From contig JANEZZ010001570.1 of assembly GCA_026122225.1 (NCBI GenBank), positions 4,216,001 to 4,280,000 on the forward strand: 64,000 bases of DNA, read 5' to 3'. A program made the translations under genes and the position numbers. The stretch is from Heloderma charlesbogerti (lineage: Eukaryota > Chordata > Lepidosauria > Squamata > Helodermatidae). Positions 1-10,912 of this stretch are shown here, piece after piece. Below the pieces are notes generated by a model that was not told where the DNA came from, did not search any database, and was given only the letters and a program-made list of their open reading frames with translations. The first letter of the stretch is position 1. Every line of letters starts with the position of its first letter.

Positions 1-70
1 GAAGCTCACCACTGATATGAGTGCAACTTGGAAAATAATTACTCCTCCACAGCACATTTCATTGTACTGC

Positions 71-113
71 CATGCGCATGCGCACGCGCGCATACACACA
101 CACACACACACAG
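71..113. repeat. Alternating purine-pyrimidine simple repeat
   Basis: A GC-alternating tract runs directly into a (CA)n tract. It is a simple microsatellite with Z-DNA potential. Nothing coding is seen. Confidence 0.9.
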
Positions 114-409
114 AGTAGAGAAATTCTTCTAATCATCTTTGACTGCTCTTCTGGTTTTAATATGAAATATTAAGCACAGTTGCAGTTGATGACTGGTGAA
201 TATAAATGGTGTCCTACTCCCACAGATAAATATTAGCCTATAATCTAATCTACACTTCTCCTTGTTTCAAGTTTAAAGAGCCACTGAGTGATGTCATCCC
301 ACATGCCAGAATGAAGTGTCATTAATATACAGAGGACACCCAACTCCACTTACCTTTTCATCATTTTCAGGCAAAGCCATGGAGATACTGGACTAGTGCC
401 TGAAATCAG
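114..409. other. Unclassified stretch
   Basis: No recognised repeat or open frame of note. It leads into the L2 fragment that follows and its last part may be more decayed L2. Confidence 0.4.
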
Positions 410-640
410 TAATAGTCCTGATGAAGGCCAACAAAACTAAAATTCAATCCAGACAAGGCAGAGGTACTGTTGGTGGATAGTTCATCTGTTCTAGGAGGTG
501 GTGATCAACCTGTTCTACATGTGCTTGCCCTCTCTCTAAATGACCGGCTGTGCAGTCTGAGGGTGCTGTTAGGTCTGGCCTTACTGTTGGAAGCTCAAAT
601 GGCTTCTGTGGCATAGTCACAGTGCTCTACGCTTTAGATG
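410..640 (+). mobile_element. L2-like LINE, decayed ORF2 fragment
   Basis: The stretch reads like the end of an L2 reverse-transcriptase region: the decayed coding for a 'kAN-KTKIQSRQGRGTVG'-type segment (ATGAAGGCCAACAAAACTAA and what follows) resembles the L2 block that in intact copies encodes a conserved N-K-L-x-L-N-P-D-K-T-E motif. Frameshifts are present and no frame stays open. The L2 assignment is by recalled family resemblance, not by a search. It is an old fossil with no function expected. Confidence 0.5.
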
Positions 641-1557
641 TGGGTGGCTTGGCCTCTCCCCACTTCTTGGGGTGAAGACATGAAAGGAGGGTGCATCCTG
701 TTCCCAGCACGGAATGCTCCTCCAATCATATGGCTGGAGGAGTGTCTAGATAAGGAGGCCCCACCTTCCTCATGACTTCTTTGCCGCTTGGTGCAACTCC
801 CACCCCCCTACCTCTGTGGCAACCATGTGAGATTAGCACAGGAATTTTTTGGTGCACCCTGAGTGGCATTGGATACATCTTTTTCACCTAATCTGTTTGC
901 TACTGGGGCTATTCTATTCACCTAATTGGCCTCATTTTTGGTCGCATGTTAGTACATGGTGTGAGTACCCAGCACTGTGAAAAAGCTACCATAGTGTCCA
1001 CCCTGAGGCACCTCAGTGGTGAAGGTCCACTGATCCATCTATCTCTTATTGCTGACAAGCTCAAGGGGATAGAGGAGGAGAGCAGCCCATGGTCCCTCTA
1101 GGCCTCTACTCCATTGAATGCTGACCAGTGAGGGATGATCAAGAGTTGCCAGGGGCCCTTTAGCCCATCTTCATGGTGGGCAGGCAGCTCTTGGCTGATT
1201 TGGTGCTTGGAGCCATGATGGTATAATCGGGGGACATTAGCAGAAGTCTCCTGGATCTATGTAATGCCTGCACTTAAGTCAGGTTACTAACCATTGCAGA
1301 TCTTTAATTGCTTATTCATACAGTTGTGACCCTTTGGCCCAAAGTTTGTGGCATGTCTTCATTCCAGACAAAGGATTTTTGCAGCTGAGGCTGGCCAGAG
1401 TTCTCCATGTCATAGGGACATGAATTCATTTTAGAATGAATAAAAAATTGAAATGAATGAGGCCCAGTCTGTTCAATGTTCATTTTGCCCAAGATGAATG
1501 CACAGAGGTTCAAATGAACTCCTACTTGTATAATTTTCGGTCCATTTCTGGGCACAA
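641..1557. other. Unclassified, possibly decayed L2
   Basis: It lies between two L2-like fragments in the same orientation and so may be the intervening L2 body or a later insertion. I cannot align it to a family by eye. No exon-like open frame is convincing. Confidence 0.35.
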
Positions 1558-1628
1558 CTAAAGTGCTGGTATTGACCTATAAAGACCTAAATGGTTTAAG
1601 GCTTGGGTACTTATGATATGCTCTTTGC
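1558..1628 (+). mobile_element. L2-like LINE fragment
   Basis: It contains the decayed equivalent of the 'LTYKALN' block (TGACCTATAAAGACCTAAAT) typical of the L2 C-terminal region, also seen at about 27150 in this window. Short and old. Confidence 0.5.
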
Positions 1629-3482
1629 ATTCTCAACTAATGTCATGTGCTTTTTTAGCTAAATTAGCAGCAATAACAGAAATAAAGAATTGGGAAGGAA
1701 TATACAATAGTTATGCTTTTTACTAGGTGCGGATAAATCTGACTGAAATTCACAGAGGTTCCCTGGTGGACTTCCCCTTTTCAAATGTAGCTCTTCCTCC
1801 ATAAGGGCTAGACATGTGGCTTTTCAGTGAAATGTGGGATTCTCAGGAATCTGATGGATTCCCTGGATGCTACTCTGGAACCCCAAGTCTGTAGAGTCAG
1901 TGCCAGCTCCAGGTTTCTGAAGGCCCTTCGGCAAGCCATCCTTACAGGGGCCCCTCCCTTCTCATTGCCATTGTCACCAGCTGCTATTGCTCCTCATCCT
2001 CTTTCTCATCATTGCTACCACTTGCTATCTTGACAGGTGGAGAGCCAGAGAGCAAGTAGGCAGGGACATCCACCGCTCCTCCTTCTTACAATCACCATTT
2101 TCTGGGCCAGAGCGAGAGACAGGTGAACAAGCAGGTTGCAATGGTGAAGAGGAGGAGCAAGGGGCTCTTGTCAGTGGGCCCCTGCTGGGGTGTGGGCCCT
2201 TAGCTGGTGCCCAACCATAACTGCACTTGACGCCGGCCTGGTGTAGAGTAATCATGACCATCCATTAAACAAATGTCCCTGACTTCATAAATATTAACAT
2301 CTTGAGAGTTGCATAAGAAGGTTTTTTAAAAGTTGTTTTGAAGGTATTCTCCTGTTTACTTCAGTTATGGCAACAGGCCAAGCAAGGCTGCCCTAGAAGG
2401 GTATTTATTTGTATTAAAAGCTCTCACTATTTTGCTACACTTGACAACCTCTTTTCCATATGAAGTCTTGTTTCAACACCGTCCATCGGTGCCTGGAAGC
2501 CTACTGTAGCAGAGAGTATTTTAAAATTCTCACTGACAGACGGTGAGTTTCTTTCAAACAGGGCTAGCTCTGCTTGAAGTCCAGAGTTCTCTTCCAAAGC
2601 TAGCGTGACAGTCAATGCACAAAGATTAAACTCTCAGCTGACGCCAGATGCCTGGGAGCATAAGAATCCCCTTTGGACCAATGCAATTTGATGATAGGCA
2701 TCCTGAAGAGTTAATCTTCTTCCAGGGATAAAGGGGAAAAGGGGGGGGGTAAAGATGCCATGTATTCCTCAATCTGGAAATATATGTATCATTTTCTGGA
2801 GGTGCACCCTTCCCTAAACCTACGTAGTGTTCGTTTGTAATCAGGTATTATTAACCTCAACAGATAAATCAAATGCTGGATTCTCTTAAGCGAAAATATT
2901 GGGGACCCCAAGATTTGTAGGAATAAAAAAAGTTCCCATATGGATGAACGCCCCCTAAAGCAGCCCAGTGATGGCCATGGAATGCTTGCTGTTGGAGGAG
3001 GTGGGAAACAGAAAACTGGGGATGGGGAGGTGGAATTGGGCATGCCCGGTTGGGCATTGGTAGTACATTGAGGTTTTGTCTTGTCTTTGCTTCCTTGGCT
3101 GACTGACTGGAACAGTGAACTGAAGCACTTCACACTGCAACATTTTGTTGCAGGTCTCACTAGTCATTATCTAGTTGCTAAAAGCATACTGTCTCTGACA
3201 GCTAGCAACAGATAGACCTAACCTCCATAAATTCATCCAGTACTTAAAGATCAACCATGTATACAAAGAGCCAGAACATCTTCTTATGTAATATGCAAAA
3301 ATAAAGGAGTTTCCTTTTGTTTTAAACCTGCTGACTCTGCCCCTCGCTTGTGTTCTTTTCTAAGCTAAAAAGCTTCAGTAAACCCCACAAGTGTTTTGCT
3401 CATTTTGCCATTTCTTGTGTTGCTTTCTCCATGTCTTCTATATTATGTTGGAGGTGAGGATGACCATAGCTGATCATATTTT
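1629..3482. other. Unclassified stretch of 1.85 kb
   Basis: Several short frames exist, the longest on the minus strand at 2789-3160 (123 codons), but they are low-complexity and lack splice context or family resemblance. A poly-G run lies near 2740. No confident repeat identified. Confidence 0.4.
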
Positions 3483-3808
3483 AGGAACGCAGGAAGCTGC
3501 CTTATTTCAAGTCAGACCAGTGGTCCATCTAGCTCAATATTTATCTACATCAACCCTCCCTAACCTGATGCTGTCCAGATGTGTTGGCCTACCACTCCCA
3601 TCATCCCCAGCCAGTAGGCCCATTGCTGTGCTGGCTGGGAATGATAGGAGTCATCCAACACATCTGGAGGACACTAGGTTGGGGAGGGCTGATCCATGCT
3701 TGCTGGCAGTATCTCTCTATTAGACAGAGGTCTTTCCTAGCCCTACCAGGAACTGGGTAGCCTTTGCATGTCAAGCATGTGTTCTGCCACTAAACTATGG
3801 CCCTTGCC
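3483..3808 (-). mobile_element. tRNA-derived SINE, split by a MITE
   Basis: Read on the minus strand, the 3808 end has a tRNA-like head (A-box-like TAGTTTAGTGG). The other end carries the family's characteristic 'GGAAGCTGCCTTAT' tail block on the plus strand. A palindromic MITE (3551-3691) interrupts it after 'TATCTACAT'. The uninterrupted version of this family is seen at 61765-61925. It is moderately decayed, pol III-transcribed in origin and not a functional tRNA. Confidence 0.75.
3551..3691. mobile_element. hAT-like palindromic MITE inside the SINE
   Basis: The ends are complementary: CAACCCTCCCTAACCTGATG on the left against the reverse complement of ACTAGGTTGGGGAGGGCTG on the right, with the middle (TGTTGG-CTACCACTCCCATC) folding back too. 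It is one of at least eight copies of this family in the window. The 8-bp duplication is decayed here. Confidence 0.75.
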
Positions 3809-5081
3809 TTCCCATATTCTAAATGCTATTGCACATTCATTCATAGGCTGCTGCTGCTTTCTGTTTAATACCTTTTGTAACAACTCTCCATTGCCACAAC
3901 ACTTTGACTTGCTATTTCTGTGAGTTTTCTTTTATACCCTCCAACTCTTCTTGAATCCATCTGTGTAGTTAGGTATGTAGTTAGGACTGTTTCCCCCAAT
4001 GTGCATTCATTTGTATCTTTCAAACTGTGTTGCTGCTGCCATGGGGGGCGGGGGCTAGACAACAAGCCTAGAAATGTTTCGCTTTGTTGGATTTTGCAAT
4101 CTCAAATATTTTGATCTTCATTAATAGTGTAAAAGCACTGGCACCCATAAAAACCCTTTAGGGCTTTTATTGCCTGCGTACTTCTGTTTGTTCCTATCCT
4201 TTCACTCGTGGTTTTTTTTTTTTAGACCAGCTGCCAAATTCCTAAAAGAACTCATCTTCTTATGCCATGGCTCCTAAGGACTCATTCTTAAGTTACTTTT
4301 GTTAGTATTGCAGCCATGAAAAATGGGCCCGTGCCTTTCCACAGAAGAAGCTATTTGTGTGAAATGGCCCATGACACAATTGCTGGGATTTTAACCATGC
4401 CAGCAAAGCCCTCTAAACAAGAGTAGTTGTGCTGACATGGCTAAATTTGCTGCAATCACATGGGGAGCCACTTCAAACAAACAGCTTTCCCCATGGAATG
4501 GCACTTCTGCGGTTCTGTTTGTACAAAGGTATGTGCCAATTTTCTTAAAGGTAAACAGGGTTTTCCATGTATAAACTCAAAGGAGCATTGTTTATTTCTC
4601 ACGGAATAATGTTTTATCCTAATGGGATATGCTGCTTTCTTATTTGCAGCTGTCAAATTATATATGACAGTATCTGGGATTCTCAAGTGGCATATAATGG
4701 TTGTTCTTTCATATTCTAATGTGATGTTTTCTCTATCTAGAACTGAGGAATTGTTAACATCCTTACAAACAAGTGTGTAAATCATATTTTGCCTTTAAGG
4801 AAAGGCCTTCAAATTAATTTATCTTTCTTTGATTCTTCTTTTCTTCTTAAAATGCAATTCTTCATTAATGGACCCTTCTGAACATCAAAGAGGGGGCATT
4901 TTCAAATTATTTGCTTCTCATGGTAGATGTGCCACTCTCCCCCTCCAGATCCAACAAAGCTATAGCCACCTCCTGTTCCTCTGATTGCTACTACTGTTTC
5001 ACATAAAGAGTAGAAAATAGAATAGAAAATGGTCCAAGTCTTTTCTAACGGATCATATTTGAAAACCTTCTCTTTCATACA
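3809..5081. other. Unclassified AT-rich stretch
   Basis: No repeat family recognised. A 109-codon minus-strand frame at 4456-4785 has no recognisable domain and looks fortuitous. A poly-T run lies near 4210-4224. Confidence 0.4.
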
Positions 5082-5330
5082 GAATTCAGAACACAGGAAA
5101 CTGACCGTTGATCCATCTAGCTTGGTATTGGCTACACCAGGGATGGGCAATTTGTGGCCCTCCAGATGCTTTGGCCTACAACTCTACCACCATTGGCTAT
5201 GCTGGCTAAGCCTGATGGAAGTTGTAGGCCAAAACATGTGAATGGCCACAACTTGCCCAGCCCTGGTTTACACTGACTGGCAGCATCTCTCCAGTGCCCC
5301 GGACAAGGGCCTTTTCCAACACATAGGGTG
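5082..5330 (-). mobile_element. tRNA-derived SINE fragment, split by a MITE
   Basis: Same family as at 3483 and 61765: 'GATCCATCTAGCTTGGTATTG' equivalent, then the MITE, then 'TTTACACTGACTGGCAGC' and the decayed remainder. The tRNA-like head beyond 5330 is missing, replaced by unrelated sequence. The MITE sits at the same site as in the copies at 3483 and 9553. Confidence 0.7.
5138..5265. mobile_element. hAT-like palindromic MITE, 128 bp
   Basis: Ends CAGGGATGGGCAA and TTGCCCAGCCCTG are inverted repeats and the whole element is an imperfect hairpin. The flanks GGCTACAC (5130-5137) and GTTTACAC (5266-5273) match at 6 of 8 positions, consistent with a decayed 8-bp hAT target duplication. Confidence 0.8.
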
Positions 5331-7172
5331 GGTTTGGATGATCAGCGGGGAAACAATGCAGTATTAGTTGTTTTCTCCACCCCCACATGTGCCTGTCGAA
5401 TGACTGGGATTACCCTAATTACCCATGCCCCGTGTTGCCGTGTTGCCCAAACCTGGCATGTGGCATGGTCGTGGTAACTTTTCATCCACCCAACAACCCC
5501 TACTGCAAGCCATGACTTGTAGAGTGGGTGAAAAGTCACCACAACTGTGCCATGCATCAGGTTCAGACAACATGGCAAACTGCGATGCAGCATGGGAAAT
5601 TAGGGTAATCCCGGTTGTGAGACGAGCATGCGCAGGGGTGGGGGAGATAACCAACACTGTGTTATTTCCCCTGCTGATTGTCTGAAACCGCTCACAGATA
5701 TGCTGGAGGTGGCACTTGGGACTGCTTACATGCAAGCTTGTGCTCTCCCATCCAACTATCTTCCTGCCCCCCTTTCCCCTTTTATAAAATTAAAATCTCA
5801 AACCTTACATAATGAGAAGCAAGGTTCAATATTAAAATGTCAATCATACACATTCCCACATTAATGATAGGTTAAAGTAATAATGAATTAAACAGTCTTC
5901 AAATCTAGACTAACAGTATGTCTTATAAATAAACATTTTAAGCTGTCTTCAAAGTCTAAACCTTATTGGCTTTTGTATCTAGCTACTGAAACCCATCAGT
6001 TGTCATGTCTATCTTACCTTGATCTTTGTTGTAGGTAATGACATTTTATGTGCCATCAGCTTGGCCACTTGTATTTTTTCATACATTTTGTGTAACTATC
6101 TCATTTTCTGAAGATTGATAAATAGTTTTTTAGTTTCTGGCATAGATACTTCTGTCAGCGACAAGCAAGTTCCAATGACTTAAAAATAGATACTTGGACA
6201 CACTCCTTTACATAGCTTATTGGATCCTATCATATTCTCATTTTAAGAATGTTTTGTATGATGTTAATTACCATTTTCTAAAATCCAATTAGCTCTTAAA
6301 CACACTAGAGATGAAGATAGTTTCCCATCCTTTTGTTCTGTTTCAAAGCAACATTTGCTACTCATAGCATTATATATTTTATGAAGTTTTGAAGATATCA
6401 TATAACACCACATAACTATCTTTATACAGGTTGCTCTAAATTCTAAACGGACAAAAAAGCTTCATAAAATGATAGCAAAATACCATCTATATCAATGTTT
6501 ATATATCAATATAATTTACAGAGTTCTGAACAAAAAAGTATATATACTAAGAGTGAACTCGACTGCTGCGTTAGGACAGCTATGTATGTTCTGCCTCAAC
6601 TGGACATTACTTGTTATATTACCCCCTAGTCTCTTCATTTAGAATTGCTTTTATTTTCTATCTGTAGTTCTGTCAGCAATTGACCAGGGGCTTACTGTCA
6701 TCATGTATTAATTTGCTACAGCCTCGAAACCTTGGTCTAGTGCTGTCTTTTCACCCCATCCTTCCCATCTGTTTTACCTCAGTCAGTCTGGTTCAACCTT
6801 CCATTTGTTCTTCTTCTACAGCTACGTATCTCACCCTCTGGATTTACTAGTTGCTGGCTGTTGAAATCATCTTATCAATGAAGTTAAAGACTGGTTTATA
6901 TGGGGGTGTGGATTGGATGTGAGTTTAGCTGACTGGATAGATAAGCAGCCTATGGGCTTCTTCACACTGAGCTTTTATCCTGCTATTTAGATCATGGAAG
7001 TTAGTGGGTCCTTTAGATGATGTTGTGAACCTCCAGGACATCTCCCTCACTAAATGACCTTTATTCCATTTTTAAAAGATAAGAGACAATGAGCTATCAA
7101 ATTACCACGCTTGAGTTCCGCTTCAGTTGCCTTGTGAAAAAGGAAAAGCCACAAGAAGAGGAGCTAGACCAC

Positions 7173-7190
7173 AGCACCATCTAGTGGCTA
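7173..7190 (-). promoter_or_regulatory. CTCF-like motif (candidate)
   Basis: The minus strand reads GCCACTAGATGGTGC, close to the core CTCF pattern CCACNAGRKGGC. A second, better match is at 29060-29078. Binding is inference; the motif is short. Confidence 0.35.
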
Positions 7191-7607
7191 TGTAATGAAA
7201 CATATGGAAGACTCCCAAAGGGGGAAAAGGGGGGGGAAAGGGGGGAAGGAAACACGTGTAAAGGGAGTCCCCCGTGATCCTGCATTTAAAATGGAAGCAG
7301 AAAGCCCTGTTTTAAATGTGAGATTTTAGGCTGGTGTAGAGATGCTCTATGTGTTGAGGCCAGAACAATGTAGCTAAAACTGGTTTACTGAGAAAAAAAG
7401 AGGAGGTACAGCATGCTCAGGGGAACTCCAAGGTTTAAGAAGTGGCAAAAAGGAGTTTGGGAAAAAAACTAAGAGGGCAAACCACCTGAACACAGTCCAT
7501 TGAGGTGTGACATACTCAGTAGCCACAAAATGCTGTGTCTGGGAGAGAGAGATGGAAAACTGGGGAGGGGAGGGGAAATGGAATAGTGTCCTGAAAGGAG
7601 GCATGCG

Positions 7608-7665
7608 TAAGGCTGGCCCTCCCATGAGGCGGGGTGAAGCCCCTGCCTCAGGCAGTGTAGTGAGA
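7608..7665. repeat. Dispersed repeat, 'GGCTGGCCCT...GCCTCAGGCAG' family
   Basis: Shares AAGGCTGGCCCT, the GAGGCGGGGTGAAG block and the GCCTCAGGCAG block with copies at 30917, 34440, 44630 and 54394. Probably the end of a non-autonomous DNA transposon. Superfamily not determined. Confidence 0.5.
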
Positions 7666-8477
7666 AAAGCAGTGAATTATGTCACTCCCCCCCATGCTCT
7701 GCTCCCGCCCCTGCCAGGAGGGCCTACTTCTGCCTCCAGCAGGTGCTCTAGAGAGCCCTGCCAGCTGCTCTCTCACCATAGAATTTGCAGCAGAAAGAGA
7801 GTGGCTGGTAAGACTCTCCAGAAGAGCTGCCCTCTGGAGAGTGACGTTGGCTGAGGAAGCGGCCAGTGTGGTTCTTCAGAAAGCCAGCCAGGCCAAAAAG
7901 TCTGGTTCTGAGGGGGCCTTATCTCTGCTAGTATGCTGCCATCAATGATCAGCAGAGCAATGGTCCGCAGCAAATCAATTACATACCCTCAGTTATGCAA
8001 GATTAGATGCTTGAGGATTCTGAACCTCTGATATCGTGCTTTCTAGGCGCAGTATGATAGCAGGCCTAAAAGCATTTCTTTGTTTTCCATTTATTTTCAT
8101 TGCATGCATGCATAAAAGCTAATGTGCCTGAATCGCATGCACATATATACAAGAAAGGAAGGAAGCAGGCAGTTACAGGCAGATGCATACACAAGTGGAT
8201 ACAGGAACATCCCACTCTTCCCTCCATCCTGCCTTCTGGTGGATTCTTCTTGCTACTGGCCTGATATAAATGTATCAAAAATAAATAAATCTATTTCGGT
8301 ATTCATTCAGTTTAAAACAACAATAAAAGGTGAGACAATCCTCACATGTACTAGCTAGGACCTGAATTGAAAATGTCATATTTGGCTTGAAATTATATAT
8401 GCAAACTCATGCTTTTGGACCATACATGCATCAAGTGGAGGAGGGGTGGCAAAATATTGACAAAGGAAGTTTGGGTA

Positions 8478-8530
8478 ATGTGTGTGTGTCTGCGTGTGTG
8501 CGCGCACATGTGTGCGCGTGCATGCATATT
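8478..8530. repeat. GT/GC alternating tract (Z-DNA prone)
   Basis: A run of TG, CG and CA dinucleotides with almost strict purine-pyrimidine alternation. No gene nearby. Confidence 0.85.
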
Positions 8531-9552
8531 TAAAAAACCCTTTAAAAGTGTAGCATACTTCCATGATGCTCCCTTGAACCTGGGAACACAAAGCCCCAAA
8601 TATGCTGAACTGCTCTAGGAACATTGGGTGTCTACAAATCTCAGAAATCTGACGAGCTGCTGTAATTTGTATGAAATAAAAGGTGTTTCATTATATAGAC
8701 ATTCATCCCCTTGACTTTGCTCAGTACCATAGCCAGGTCGTTCTGTTTGAAAATGAAGCAAGACCTCTTATTTTAATCATTGATAATGTGTTGCAAAGCT
8801 TACGGGGTTCTGTTTAGAATCCCACATTCAGGCAATGTTCCATTAACAGTAATAGGAAGGTTGCTTTTATGTTTATATGATCTCAGAAGTTGTCCTTATC
8901 CACATTAACAACCCTTTTTCTCCATCACAGGCCACTTCCATAACGGATTTCCTACTCAGTCACAACCATCAGGGCAGAGGAAATGGTCAAATCTCTTCTT
9001 CTATTTACTAGAATAGCATTAGAACCTAAGAAGATAAGTAATAAGCTAGCCATTTCATCTAGATGACAGTTTTATTGCAATTAAAACATCATTCCCTGAA
9101 GTATATCACATCTGTTTGCATTATGACAGGTTTTATTATGTTTATAATAAGCTAATGACATTAAGCAATTTATTGACTTTATGTATCATGTTTGTGTTGT
9201 TGTTTTAAATGCCTTACAAATAAAATTAGTAATAAAGCCATGGTACATTTTCTATTGGTAATTTGCCTTGTGACTAAATATTGGATTGTTGCAAAAAAAA
9301 GAAAAGAAAAAAGAAAGTTAATGTATGTAACACATTAACATCTTTTATGCATCTATAACCATGAAAAACACTAATAAAAGCAGCTTTTAGATATATTAAT
9401 TCTGTGAAAGTAAAATATATTTCATATTCTATAGCAGACAGAATATGATACTGAGTAGGGGAAAATGCCACATATATTTGTTTACAATTCATAGACCACT
9501 TTAACATCAAAAGTGTTTTACTCTGTCTTTTACTCTGATTAATAATTTACTG

Positions 9553-9617
9553 GAACATAGGGAGCTGCCTTATATGGAGTTACATCACTGGTTCATCTTG
9601 CTTAGTACTGTCTACAC
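9553..9617 (-). mobile_element. tRNA-derived SINE, tail part only
   Basis: Contains GGGAGCTGCCTTATATGGAG, the TGGTTCATCTTGCTTAG block and ends in GTCTACAC, exactly where the MITE begins. Same family as 3483, 5082 and 61765. The part that would follow the MITE is absent. Confidence 0.7.
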
Positions 9618-9790
9618 CAAAGGTAAGCAACCTGGTGCAACCTCAGTCCAAATTCTGTAAACCTCCACCCCAGCCAAATACACACACTTCCACATGTTTT
9701 GGACTATAACTCCCATAATCTTTTACGATTGGCCATGCTGGGTAGGGATGATGGGAGGTGTAGTCTAACATCTGGAGGGTGTTAATCTGG
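9618..9790. mobile_element. hAT-like palindromic MITE with extra insert
   Basis: The fold-back core (TTTTGGACTATAACTCCCAT against ATGGGAGGTGTAGTCTAACA) is the family hallmark. Positions 9641-9680 hold a 40-bp segment that recurs exactly at 14868-14907, in an unrelated setting, so it is probably a separate insertion. Confidence 0.65.
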
Positions 9791-10566
9791 TATTAAAAGG
9801 GTTAACAAAGAGTAAAGATGGCTAATTTGATCTGGAATGGTTGAATGACCTGAGTGAGGGTTTGGGGGAGTCCTACAAGAACAGTCCCTAAAAGATTGGA
9901 GACTCATAGTTTTATATTCCAGACTCTTGGTCCTTGAGTGATAAGACCTTGAAGTTTGATTCTATTCCAACTGATATTATTTCACTAACTGAGACTCTAA
10001 CTAAGGCTTTGCAGGACTGTCTTTGAAAAAAGGGGGAAAATGCAGCTGTCTTTACAAGCGGCTTCACAGAGCTTGTTCAAGGCCACGATGTGCTGGCAGA
10101 GTGTCTAAGTGAGATGAACAGAAGAACTGAGCATGCTCAGATGCCTACTAAGAGGAGGAAAAGTACTGTTTTGACATCTTGTGGTGTACACCTAATGATA
10201 AGAGAATGTCTTTCCTCAACGCTAGTTAGCCCTGAGCACAAGCAACAACTGGGAGGAGGTGTTCAGGGGGATATGACCAAAATGGCCAAAGATGACCGGG
10301 AGTTCAAAGAAGATATACCAGGGAGAAATGCATTGATCAAGATAACATGCCCAGATGGCAGACTTGGGGCCATGTTTTAGGACATTTCAAAGTAACCTGT
10401 TTGTAATGGTGCCAGATACGTTCCCCAAACACATGAAATTATGAGAGATAGATGAGACACCTTACTTCTGATTGGTGAGCGAATCTCTAACAATGTGCAC
10501 CCCATTTTGATTGGAGGATGGTTGTCTCATTGCTCCTTGGGTCCCCACCGTTGACCAGAGCAAGTG

Positions 10567-10573
10567 TATAAAA
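10567..10573 (+). promoter_or_regulatory. TATA-box-like sequence
   Basis: TATAAAA preceded about 95 bp upstream by CTGATTGG (inverted CCAAT). Spacing is loose. It could be the promoter of an old LTR; no downstream gene is recognised. Confidence 0.3.
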
Positions 10574-10686
10574 GCACAGGTAATGAGAGCTCCTTGCTGC
10601 TGTTGTTACTTCACTTCACTCTTTCTGCCGTGTTACCAGACCCAAGGATTTGGGTTACTATGGGCCTCTTTAGAATCTTAGATGTT

Positions 10687-10840
10687 GGAACTTAGAATAT
10701 TTTCTGAAAGTAGAAGTTAGAATTATTTCTGAGTTTGGAACTTAGAGTGATTTCTGCACTTGAGACTTGGAGGTTATTTCTGAGGATGGGATTTGGAATC
10801 CCATCTTCAGAGTTGGCATTTAGAATTATTTCCCGGTCTT
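10687..10840 (+). repeat. Tandem repeat, about 25-bp unit, six copies
   Basis: Units start at 10687, 10712, 10737, 10762, 10788 and 10815. Each resembles GGAACTTAGAATTATTTCTGA with substitutions. It lies just 5' of the BovB insertion. Confidence 0.75.
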
Positions 10841-10912
10841 GGGTTTCCCTTTCACATGCCTATAGGAACTTAGTAATGTTTTAGCATAGCTTTTATATTC
10901 AAGTAAGGAACA

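Larger units (their letters stand above)
5331..9552. other. Long unclassified stretch of 4.2 kb
   Basis: Mostly AT-rich DNA without a recognised family apart from the separately listed sites at 7173, 7608 and 8478. A G/A-rich tract lies at about 7215-7250. Short frames at 7374-7973 are in both strands of low-complexity, G-rich DNA and are not convincing exons. Confidence 0.4.
9791..10904. other. Stretch upstream of BovB, possible old LTR
   Basis: Includes GTGTATAAAAGC at 10565 and a 25-bp tandem repeat at 10687. A 96-codon frame at 10090-10380 has no recognisable domain. TATA here and AATAAA at 13856, on the other side of the BovB insertion, would fit an LTR split by BovB, but neither LTR end is defined, so this stays a guess. 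Confidence 0.3.

Noticed and set aside
2789..3160. 123-codon minus-strand frame
   Set aside because: Low-complexity Ser/Pro/Phe-rich product, overlapped by other frames, with no recognised domain.
10090..10380. 96-codon frame before BovB copy A
   Set aside because: Charged product without recognisable domain; no splice sites or homologous frame seen.
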